The notes below the pieces were generated by a model. The model was not told the DNA's origin, searched no databases, and saw only the letters and a program-made list of their open reading frames with translations. A program made the position numbers and the translations under genes. From Caldifarciminota bacterium UBA2202 (GTDB lineage Bacteria > Hydrothermota > 32-111), in assembly GCA_002327905.1 (NCBI GenBank), contig DCUY01000112.1:4849-17061 (forward strand): a stretch of DNA of 12,213 nt, written 5' to 3'. Shown piece by piece: positions 6,125 to 12,213 of this stretch (position 1 is the stretch's first letter; each line of letters opens with the position of its first letter).

Positions 6125-7678
6125 TTACACTTCTTTTTTAAAGGAGCGGAAGAAGGAGAAGATGGAATGGAGGTGAATGTCAAGAGCAAAGAATGTTATA
6201 AGGTAAACAAAGATTTTCCAGACATAGTAGCCCTTTTTCCAGAACATGTTGTTTACAAACTCCTGAAACACAGGGTTGAAAAAGTACATATTCATGAAGA
6301 GGGCAAGGTTCGACAAAAAGACATATGAGAGAACAAGAACTATTATTGCGAACCCCCTTGACGGTTTCTTCCCTTTATTATTCTCAGACAAAAAATACGG
6401 ATTTGTCATAAGAATCGACGGAATGACTGCTGACAGAGTAAACGGGAGAAAATAAAGCGCGATAAACTGGCTTAGCGTCTTTGGTTCAAGCATGAAATTC
6501 TGCATTGTGAATGCATTTGATGTCATTACATAATTTGCGGCAAAGAACGGAAGCAGGAAGAAGACATAGTAAACTCCGAGAACCATTCCATTTATTTTAT
6601 CGTGCCGCACAGGAATGGTATCTAAAATGTGCCTGTAATTCTCGTCTTTTGACGGAAATATTCTGTCAAGAAACATGAAGAGATACACATAGGAGAGTAT
6701 TCCTATTACCGCGTAAACAGCAATCCATTTCGGCATTATTGCAACAAACAGAATTAGTATCGTATAGACTATCACGAGAACCACTATTGGTGTTGTGAAT
6801 ATCCTCCTTAACACCAAATTCCACATGGGAGAGAGAAACTTCACTCTCTGGTCTTTCAAATCAGTATAAATTTCAAAATCCCTGATAAATTTCCATTTTC
6901 TTCCGTTCACACCTATGTATGCAATGAATACTGCGGCAAGAAGTCCTGTCGATGCAACAAACTGAAGAAAATTGAATTCTCCGAAGAAGAGATTTACAAA
7001 AATCGACGAGAGTCCTGTGATTGAATATACATAAGAATTGAAAAGAAATCCCTCATTATTAAGAACAGAATATGAATCGGCGAAATATTTTTTGAATACA
7101 AAAAAAGTTATCACATAAGATAAGAGCATAATAAAGCGCTTTAATCCTCCTGAAAAATTGTCTGCAATTTTTTTGGCTATTGATCCGAGGAATCCGCCAA
7201 ATACTGTTCCAAAAAGTATCGTGTATATCAAACCCGCAAACAGAGGTTTTATGAGCGAAATTGTCTTTAAAAACGGATACATCCTCTTGCCGTCGATTAA
7301 TATTGCATTTAGAACCCATGCTCCGATAATAAAAGAGAAAGCCGTAATAACATAAAGAAGAATCGTTATGAATAAAATTTGAATTGTGAATGCATAGCCC
7401 TGATTTATAGGGAGGTAATCCATAGGAAAATCATCTGTCAGCTTGTCTTCAGCCTCGCTTCTGTAAGAGAATGAATAGAGAGCGGAGATTATAAAGACAA
7501 TAAAGACTCCTATATTTAGAACCATAGGCACTTTTGAAAAAAGACCCTGCGAAGTAAGAATGGAGAAAAGATATATCATAACGGGAAGTATCACAAGCAT
7601 AAGTATCTGCAGAAGCCGTCTTCCGTTTCCGCCTCTCAGCCATTCTTTCATATACGCGGTAAAAATCGCATTAATCAT
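6125..7678 (-). CDS. ABC-2-like exporter permease, large, apparently internally duplicated
   Basis: This 517-residue polytopic membrane protein has about twelve hydrophobic segments, for example near 24-42, 51-71, 97-121, 145-166, 181-199, 237-256, 298-314, 318-338, 366-384, 402-424, 441-464 and 484-508. Each half starts with a short amphipathic helix before the first membrane segment, and each has an Asp-x-x-Pro motif after the second (DYLPINQGYAF at 87-97 and DTIPVRHDKIN at 353-363), suggesting duplication of a six-span unit typical of ABC-2 permeases. At about 517 residues it is twice the size of Wzm-type polysaccharide permeases. It begins inside the stop of the ATPase gene (ATGA overlap, no clear ribosome binding site), so the two proteins are translated together and surely form one transporter. 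The cargo is unknown. The stop is 72 bases before pdxJ. Confidence 0.85.
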   Translation of the reverse strand: MINAIFTAYMKEWLRGGNGRRLLQILMLVILPVMIYLFSILTSQGLFSKVPMVLNIGVFIVFIISALYSFSYRSEAEDKLTDDFPMDYLPINQGYAFTIQILFITILLYVITAFSFIIGAWVLNAILIDGKRMYPFLKTISLIKPLFAGLIYTILFGTVFGGFLGSIAKKIADNFSGGLKRFIMLLSYVITFFVFKKYFADSYSVLNNEGFLFNSYVYSITGLSSIFVNLFFGEFNFLQFVASTGLLAAVFIAYIGVNGRKWKFIRDFEIYTDLKDQRVKFLSPMWNLVLRRIFTTPIVVLVIVYTILILFVAIMPKWIAVYAVIGILSYVYLFMFLDRIFPSKDENYRHILDTIPVRHDKINGMVLGVYYVFFLLPFFAANYVMTSNAFTMQNFMLEPKTLSQFIALYFLPFTLSAVIPSILMTNPYFLSENNKGKKPSRGFAIIVLVLSYVFLSNLALFMNMYFFNPVFQEFVNNMFWKKGYYVWKIFVYLITFFALDIHLHSIFSFFRSFKKEV

Positions 7679-8436
7679 GATTTTATAACTTCTATTATCT
7701 TCTCTGTGTTTTCATCCACCTGATACGCATTTGTCAGCTCTTTGAAAAACTCCTCCAAGCCGCCCTTCTCTTTTATTGAAGCAATTTTCCCCTCACCCAC
7801 CTTCTCTCCGTTATTTAAGAGAATCACCCTGTCAGCCAATTTTTCCACTATTTCAAGAACATGGGATGAAAATATTATTCCACTGCCGGAGTCCTTCATT
7901 TCCATGAGAATATTCTTCATAAGCATTGCTGTCTGCGGTTCAATAGCATTAAACGGCTCGTCAAGAATAAGAAGTTTCGGATTGTGGATTATTGCACCCA
8001 AAAACAAGACCTTCTGCTTCATGCCCTTTGAGTATGTGCGTATATGCTTTTTTTCGTCTTTGAGATTGAAAATGCTTAAAACCTCTCCTATCTTCTCCTT
8101 TGTCTTTGTCTTTTCCACTCCATAGACTCCTATCAAGAATTCCAGATACTCTCTTGCAGTCAGAAATTCGTACGGAGTTCCCGATTCAGGCATATATCCT
8201 ATATGCTTTCTGTAATTAACATCATTCTGTTTTATCGGACTGCCCATGAAATCAATCTCTCCCTTGTCCTTTTTCAGAGCATTCATTATCAATTTTATTG
8301 TCGTGGTCTTTCCGGCTCCGTTTGGTCCGAGAAACGCCACTATCTCCTTTTCATTTATTTCAAGAGAAATATTTTTCAGCTTGAAACTGCCGAATGATTT
8401 CGACACATTGTTTATTTTGATAATTTCATTCATCAT
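7675..8436 (-). CDS. ABC transporter ATP-binding protein
   Basis: This 253-residue nucleotide-binding subunit energises export by the permease encoded next to it. Motifs are Walker A GPNGAGKTT at 37-45, a Q-loop region near YMPESG at 81-86, the signature segment YSKGMKQK at 135-142 (a variant of LSGGQ seen in ABC-2 exporters), Walker B LLILDEP at 155-161 with catalytic Glu160, and the H-loop SSH with His192. The D-loop reads NAIEP where most members have GLDP. The protein ends shortly after the ATPase fold and lacks the carbohydrate-binding C-terminal domain found in some Wzt proteins. It starts MM; AGGG about 7 bases upstream fits the first ATG. The start overlaps the upstream sugar transferase stop by 4 bases and the stop overlaps the permease start by 4, so translation is coupled on both sides. 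Confidence 0.93.
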   Translation of the reverse strand: MMNEIIKINNVSKSFGSFKLKNISLEINEKEIVAFLGPNGAGKTTTIKLIMNALKKDKGEIDFMGSPIKQNDVNYRKHIGYMPESGTPYEFLTAREYLEFLIGVYGVEKTKTKEKIGEVLSIFNLKDEKKHIRTYSKGMKQKVLFLGAIIHNPKLLILDEPFNAIEPQTAMLMKNILMEMKDSGSGIIFSSHVLEIVEKLADRVILLNNGEKVGEGKIASIKEKGGLEEFFKELTNAYQVDENTEKIIEVIKS

Positions 8437-9842
8437 CCACCATCCCTTTTGAATAGGACTACAGGAATTGTCTTCAAAAGAATCTGCAGGTCAAGCCATA
8501 TAGTCCAGTTTTCCACATAATATATATCCAATAGAACCATATCTTCAAATCCTATTTTATTTCTTCCTGAAATCTGCCAGAGACCTGTCATTCCGGGATT
8601 GACTGACAAGCGCCTCTTGTGCCATTCGTCATAATTTTCAACTTCATACTGAAGAGGGGGACGGGGACCTACAAGCGACATCTCTCCGATGAATACATTT
8701 TCAAGCTGAGGAAATTCGTCAAGAGACCATTTTCTTATGAATTTTCCCACCCTCGTTATTCTCGGGTCATCCATGAGTTTATATACACCTGATGAATCTT
8801 TGGCTCCGTTTTTAATCAGATTAGTCACATACTCTTTGTGTATTGATGAATCATTATTGACATACATGCTTCGAAATTTGAGCATCTTGAATTTCTTTCC
8901 GTTCTTGCCTATGCGCTCCTGCTTGAAGAAAACGGGACCCTTGGAATCAATCTTTATCAAAGCGGCAACGAGTATGAACATAGGAGAGAGTAAAAGCATC
9001 ATAAAAAAAGAAGCCATTATGTCAAATATTCTTTTAAACAGGGAGTGAAGATTGTAAGTGGAGGGAAGAGACAAATCAATTACCGGAATCCCCTCAAATG
9101 TAGTCACATCAACTTTGGATATTGCAATGTCAAACATATTCGATAAAAGGAATATCTGAATTGAATTATTTTTGGCATAAGCAATAGCATTCATAATAAA
9201 GTCTTTGCTCAAACCATCTTCAACAAGAAACATTGTGGTGATGTCTTTCTTCTCTACAGTCTCACGGAGAATTTTTATGTTCACGGAATTGCAATTCAAT
9301 GGGGCAATAACATTGAATCGGAATCTGTCGAAATCGTACAATGCGATTTTCAGTCTTTCCGTCTTAATGTCGTCTCCGATTAAAAGGACATTTTCCTTTC
9401 CTATTCCCTTTCTCAACAGAGAATGGAAGATTCTTCTGAAGACGAAAATACGGAAGAATATCAGAAGTATTGTCTGCATTGTTATAGCGATTACAACAAC
9501 GCTTCTTCTTTCAAGGAAGGGATTTCCCTGAGTAAGATAGGAAAAGAAAAGCACAAAAAAGATTGTGATGATTGATGATTTTAAAAGTATAGGAATCTGC
9601 CTGATTCTTCTTAAAAATGTCTTCTCTTTATAGAGTCCGTTCTGATTGAAAACATAAATCTGAAACACAACGACTCCAAGAAGAGTTATGCCGTGTTTCA
9701 AAGAAAATGAGAATGCGCTTGCAGAGGGAAATAGATGAGAATGCATCCTTATCCACAATGCAAAAATATATGATATTACAAATATCAGAATGTCGGTGCA
9801 AACAATCACCGTTTTTTCATATTTCGATGTCTTTGCAATCAT
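8433..9842 (-). CDS. Undecaprenyl-phosphate sugar phosphotransferase (WbaP/WcaJ-type)
   Basis: This 469-residue inner-membrane enzyme should start glycan assembly by moving a sugar-1-phosphate from a nucleotide sugar to undecaprenyl phosphate. It has four N-terminal membrane segments (about 11-31, 51-67, 86-103, 114-135), a cytoplasmic Rossmann-like middle domain (from NVLLIGDD at 151), then the sugar transferase domain with a membrane-embedded helix (about 272-296). Catalytic-domain motifs include FKQERIGKNGKKF, LKFRSM at 321-326, DDPRITRVGKFIRK, the Asp-Glu pair in SLDEFPQL (375-376), MSLVGPRPP at 388-396, NPGMTGLWQISGR at 415-427 and the end segment DIYYVENWT. This is the full-length, not the short PglC-like, form. 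The sugar used (glucose, galactose or an N-acetyl-hexosamine) cannot be read. It overlaps the upstream dehydrogenase and the downstream ATPase by 4 bases each. Confidence 0.94.
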   Translation of the reverse strand: MIAKTSKYEKTVIVCTDILIFVISYIFALWIRMHSHLFPSASAFSFSLKHGITLLGVVVFQIYVFNQNGLYKEKTFLRRIRQIPILLKSSIITIFFVLFFSYLTQGNPFLERRSVVVIAITMQTILLIFFRIFVFRRIFHSLLRKGIGKENVLLIGDDIKTERLKIALYDFDRFRFNVIAPLNCNSVNIKILRETVEKKDITTMFLVEDGLSKDFIMNAIAYAKNNSIQIFLLSNMFDIAISKVDVTTFEGIPVIDLSLPSTYNLHSLFKRIFDIMASFFMMLLLSPMFILVAALIKIDSKGPVFFKQERIGKNGKKFKMLKFRSMYVNNDSSIHKEYVTNLIKNGAKDSSGVYKLMDDPRITRVGKFIRKWSLDEFPQLENVFIGEMSLVGPRPPLQYEVENYDEWHKRRLSVNPGMTGLWQISGRNKIGFEDMVLLDIYYVENWTIWLDLQILLKTIPVVLFKRDGG

Positions 9843-10828
9843 AGAGAAGCATAGAGTTTTTTGTCGGCAATTTCTATTGTTTTTACTACTCTTAGTCCGA
9901 ATTCTCCGTCAGATGGAGGCGATATTCTTGTTTCAACCGCGTCAAGGAAGCTCTCCATTTCTATTTTCAATGGCTCTGCAGTGTCGATTCGAGGAGCATA
10001 CATATCTCCAGTCCTGTAAGTAAGCTGATATTCTCCAAATGTCTCAGGATCCTTCATCTCTATGCCCTTGTCATATACTTTTATTTTATCAACAGGATCT
10101 GAATCGTCATATATAAGCATCTTCTTGGAGCCCACAACCACTGTGCGCCTCATCTTTGTGGGAGCGAGCCATGAGAGTTCGATATTTGCAACTATCTTCG
10201 AAGGAAATTTCAAAGATATGAATGCCACATCAGGAACGCCCTTTATTATGGAGTCCCTTCCGCTCGCGCTTATCTCAATAGGCTCTTCGTCTATAAGATA
10301 ATAAATGATTGATAAATCATGCGGCGCTAAATCCCATATCACTGAAATCGATTTTCTGTGTATTCCAAGATTCACCCTTGAGCTTGTAATGAAGAATATC
10401 TCTCCGAGTTCTCCCGATTTTACAATCTCTCTCATCTTTCTAACAGGAGGAGAGAAGACAAATGTGTGTCCGGTCATTACAATTCTCTTCTTCTCTTTTG
10501 CGAATTTTATCAGTTTTACGGCATCCTCGGATGAACCTGTAATAGGCTTCTCAATGAAGACATCTTTGCCCATCTCCATTGCCTTCATTGCAAGAGGATA
10601 GTGCATCTCTATCGGAGTCGCCAGTATGACCGCATCAACCTCTTTATCTTCAAAGACCGCATCTGCATTCTTTGTGTATATGTAATCAGGATATTTTTCT
10701 TTTGCGTCCTTAATTCTCTTCTCGTCAAGGTCGCACACATATTTCACTTTCACCTGTTTCATTGAGTTCAGAACTCTGAGAAGATTCGGGCCCCAGTAGC
10801 CGTATCCCACCATTGATAATGTCTTCAT
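9839..10828 (-). CDS. Gfo/Idh/MocA-family sugar (nucleotide) dehydrogenase
   Basis: This 329-residue NAD(P)-dependent oxidoreductase has an N-terminal Rossmann fold with GYGYWG at 8-13, the strand-end VCDLDE at 31-36, ILATP at 68-72, the catalytic EKP motif at 93-95 (Lys94), and WDLAPHD at 165-171 with the conserved His170 in the C-terminal substrate domain. WDLAPHD together with a neighbouring DegT aminotransferase recalls the WlbA/WbpB enzymes, which oxidise C3 of a UDP-N-acetyl-hexosamine or its uronate so that a partner can aminate it. That specific role is inference; the family is broad. ATG at 10828 follows the aminotransferase stop with no intervening base, and its own stop overlaps the next start by 4 bases. 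It probably acts in the cytoplasm on a nucleotide sugar feeding the glycan started by the next gene. Confidence 0.9.
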   Translation of the reverse strand: MKTLSMVGYGYWGPNLLRVLNSMKQVKVKYVCDLDEKRIKDAKEKYPDYIYTKNADAVFEDKEVDAVILATPIEMHYPLAMKAMEMGKDVFIEKPITGSSEDAVKLIKFAKEKKRIVMTGHTFVFSPPVRKMREIVKSGELGEIFFITSSRVNLGIHRKSISVIWDLAPHDLSIIYYLIDEEPIEISASGRDSIIKGVPDVAFISLKFPSKIVANIELSWLAPTKMRRTVVVGSKKMLIYDDSDPVDKIKVYDKGIEMKDPETFGEYQLTYRTGDMYAPRIDTAEPLKIEMESFLDAVETRISPPSDGEFGLRVVKTIEIADKKLYASL

Positions 10829-11941
10829 TTATTTTCCATTGTAAAAAGCTTTTACCTTTTCGATTACATAATCCGCCTGAGAGTCGGTCATCTCAGGAAA
10901 CATAGGCAGGGAGAGAAGCTGAGGTGCGTACTCTTCCGCTATCGGAAAATCTCCGGCTTTGTATCCGAGATTTTTATATGAATCCTGCGTATGGAGCGGA
11001 TAAGGATAATGTATGTTGGTTCCTATATTATTCTCCTGAAGGTGCTTTTTCAGATCCTCTCTCTTTGTTGTTCTGACAACATACAGATGAAAGACATGCC
11101 TTCCGTCTTCATCAATGTGCGGAATGTGCAGGTCATCAATATTTGCAAGTCCTTTGTTTAGTCTCTTCGCAAGTTCAAGTCTCCTACCATTCCATTTGTC
11201 AAGATATGCAAGTTTTATTGTTAAAACAGCTCCCTGAAATCCGTGCATATGGTAATTGTATCCCACAAACTCATGCACATATTTTATTTTTGAGCCGTGA
11301 TTTCTTATCTTCTCTATTTTTTCGCTCACTTCAAATGAATTTGTCGCAACACCGCCGCCCTCTCCGTAAGAACCGAGATTCTTCCCGGGATAGAATGAGA
11401 AGCATGATGCGTGTCCGAATGTGCCTGTCATTTTGTTCTTATATGTTGCTCCGTGCGATTGCGCACAGTCCTCAATCACTATGAGATTATGCTTATTTGC
11501 AATCTCCATTAGTTTTTCCATATTCACTGCTTGTCCGTACAGATGAACCGGAATTATCGCCCTTGTTTTGTGACTTATCAGATTCTCAATCTTTGAGAGA
11601 TCCATATTATAATTAATCGGGTCATTATCCACAAAGACAGGCTTCGCTCCAGCCATAACGACTGCCTCTGCTGTGGCGGTAAATGTATTTACGGGAACTA
11701 TTACTTCATCATCTTTGCCTATTCCGAATGCGAGCAAAGCGCAGTGAAGAGCGCTTGTGCCCGTGCTTGTAGCAACAAAAAACTTTGTCCCGAGATATTC
11801 TGCGAATTTTTTCTCGAATTCTTCTACATAGGGTCCAAGTGAAAATGCCGTATTCTCACACACTTCCACAAGTTTTCTGTCAACTTCATTCTTTATTGAA
11901 TGATACTGCTTTTTCAAATCAAGAAACGGAACATTTTCCAT
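10829..11941 (-). CDS. DegT/DnrJ/EryC1/StrS-family sugar aminotransferase
   Basis: This PLP-dependent enzyme transfers an amino group, usually from glutamate, to a keto group of a nucleotide sugar. I chose ATG at 11941 (370 residues, MENVPFLDLK), with GGAGG 4 bases upstream; an ATG at 11977 would add 12 atypical residues with no good binding site. Visible elements are PFLDLKKQY near the N-terminus, the STGTSALH segment at 59-66 binding PLP phosphate, VPVNTFTAT at 82-90, EDCAQSHGA at 157-165 with Asp158 facing the PLP nitrogen, and FSFYPGKNLG at 181-190 with Lys187 as the Schiff-base lysine. All key residues are intact. With the dehydrogenase next to it, a 3-amino sugar product is plausible (WlbC/WbpE or QdtB/FdtB-like), but the position aminated is not proven. 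It is the first gene of the five-gene operon. Confidence 0.94.
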   Translation of the reverse strand: MENVPFLDLKKQYHSIKNEVDRKLVEVCENTAFSLGPYVEEFEKKFAEYLGTKFFVATSTGTSALHCALLAFGIGKDDEVIVPVNTFTATAEAVVMAGAKPVFVDNDPINYNMDLSKIENLISHKTRAIIPVHLYGQAVNMEKLMEIANKHNLIVIEDCAQSHGATYKNKMTGTFGHASCFSFYPGKNLGSYGEGGGVATNSFEVSEKIEKIRNHGSKIKYVHEFVGYNYHMHGFQGAVLTIKLAYLDKWNGRRLELAKRLNKGLANIDDLHIPHIDEDGRHVFHLYVVRTTKREDLKKHLQENNIGTNIHYPYPLHTQDSYKNLGYKAGDFPIAEEYAPQLLSLPMFPEMTDSQADYVIEKVKAFYNGK

Positions 11942-11979
11942 TTGACCTCCAGTTTGTCTAGCTATATATTTTATCATTT

Positions 11980-11985
11980 ATTATA
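11980..11985 (-). promoter_or_regulatory. Possible -10 box of the polysaccharide/ABC operon
   Basis: Read on the minus strand, TATAAT lies about 38 bases upstream of the aminotransferase ATG. A second candidate, TATACT, lies at 12010-12015. Neither has a recognisable -35 at 16-18 bases, so the call rests on AT-rich context and position before the first operon gene. Confidence 0.3.
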
Positions 11986-12060
11986 TAAAAAATCAAGGCA
12001 AAAAGACTTAGTATATAATGATAAAGTGTATCCGTTTCGAGTATCGTTTACAGTTGAACG

Positions 12061-12085
12061 ATTAAAAGATTCTAATTCTTTTAAT
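12061..12085. repeat. AT-rich inverted repeat in the operon leader
   Basis: ATTAAAAGA at 12061-12069 is matched by its exact reverse complement at 12077-12085, with a 7-base centre. Neither strand carries a T-run right after the stem, so it is not a typical terminator. It lies about 120 bases upstream of the aminotransferase start, where an operator could sit, but such AT-rich palindromes also arise by chance. Confidence 0.45.
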
Positions 12086-12150
12086 AAATAATCTTTCTTT
12101 ACAATAATCTTCTGAAACTGACTGTGCCCAGCACAAAGACGCCGTGTGCC

Positions 12151-12163
12151 ATGAGCTATGAGC
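12151..12163. repeat. Short tandem repeat, 7-base unit
   Basis: ATGAGCT is followed at once by ATGAGC, two near-complete copies of a 7-base unit. It lies 8 bases before the A-run that precedes the 14-base tandem repeat, so the right edge of the window looks like intergenic simple-repeat sequence. Confidence 0.5.
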
Positions 12164-12171
12164 AAAAAAAC

Positions 12172-12199
12172 AGTTAATAGTTTATAGTTAATAGTTTAT
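12172..12199. repeat. Tandem repeat, two copies of a 14-base unit
   Basis: AGTTAATAGTTTAT occurs twice in perfect tandem, at 12172-12185 and 12186-12199, and a degenerate further start (GGTTA) follows. The unit itself contains two AGTT/TAGTT half-units. This looks like intergenic low-complexity expansion; the array may continue past the window edge. Confidence 0.8.
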
Positions 12200-12213
12200 G
12201 GTTAAAATGCGGG

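Noticed and set aside
7675..8436. Assignment of the ABC pair as Wzm/Wzt O-antigen exporter
   Set aside because: The permease is about twice the Wzm length and the ATPase lacks the Wzt C-terminal domain; family-level naming only is justified.
12123..12135. TGTGC-CCA-GCACA hairpin in the right-hand leader
   Set aside because: Five pairs with a three-base loop and no T-run; common by chance.
11974..12165. 63-residue minus-strand frame upstream of the aminotransferase
   Set aside because: Its N-terminal part reads through the short-repeat region, it has no ribosome binding site and it covers the likely promoter of the operon. The stretch from about 12100 down does look somewhat protein-like, so a decayed gene remnant is possible, but I cannot support it.
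1..12213. tRNA, rRNA, CRISPR array, insertion sequence or phage genes
   Set aside because: No cloverleaf, no regularly spaced direct repeats of CRISPR length, no transposase motifs and no terminal inverted repeats were seen on either strand; intergenic space is too small for most of these.

Overview
This is an AT-rich bacterial window. The proteins imply a two-membrane (Gram-negative-type) envelope: two lipoproteins with lipoboxes, a SPOR-domain lipoprotein, a signal-peptide protein resembling a small outer-membrane beta-barrel, and a polyprenyl-phosphate sugar transferase. Heavy AGA/ATA codon use and the mix of ordinary cofactor genes with orphan envelope genes suggest an uncultured or poorly sampled phylum, but the sequence alone does not let me name the taxon. 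No phage, transposase, CRISPR array or RNA gene was found; this is mostly chromosomal housekeeping and envelope content.

Region 1 (1-2145, minus strand): a short envelope-related cluster. A 53-residue, very basic small protein (1856-2017) lies 11 bases upstream of a 180-residue secreted beta-barrel-like protein (1302-1844). A secreted calcineurin-like metallophosphoesterase (from 1213, running off the left edge) follows with its own ribosome binding site.

Region 2 (2098-2769, plus strand): the only plus-strand gene, a CsgG/LpoB-like lipoprotein with a near-consensus promoter. Its 3' end overlaps folC by 4 bases in convergent orientation.

Region 3 (6052 down to 2766, minus strand): a three-gene overlapping operon, pdxJ (vitamin B6 ring closure), then a SPOR-domain lipoprotein with a predicted beta-rich, propeller-like body that starts at TTG, then folC (folate polyglutamylation).

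Region 4 (11941 down to 6125, minus strand): a five-gene chain with junctions of 0 or -4 bases. It encodes a DegT/DnrJ/EryC1/StrS sugar aminotransferase, a Gfo/Idh/MocA sugar dehydrogenase, a WbaP/WcaJ-type initiating sugar-phosphate transferase, an ABC ATPase and a large ABC-2-like permease. The first two genes could together build an amino-sugar nucleotide, the third could load a sugar-1-phosphate onto undecaprenyl phosphate, and the last two form an exporter of unknown cargo. The coupling of an initiating glycosyl transferase to a non-Wzm/Wzt ABC exporter is the most interesting arrangement in the window.

Region 5 (11942-12213): a 272-base leader upstream of that operon, with an AT-rich inverted repeat, possible -10 boxes and short tandem repeats at the right edge. 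No convincing gene is seen there.
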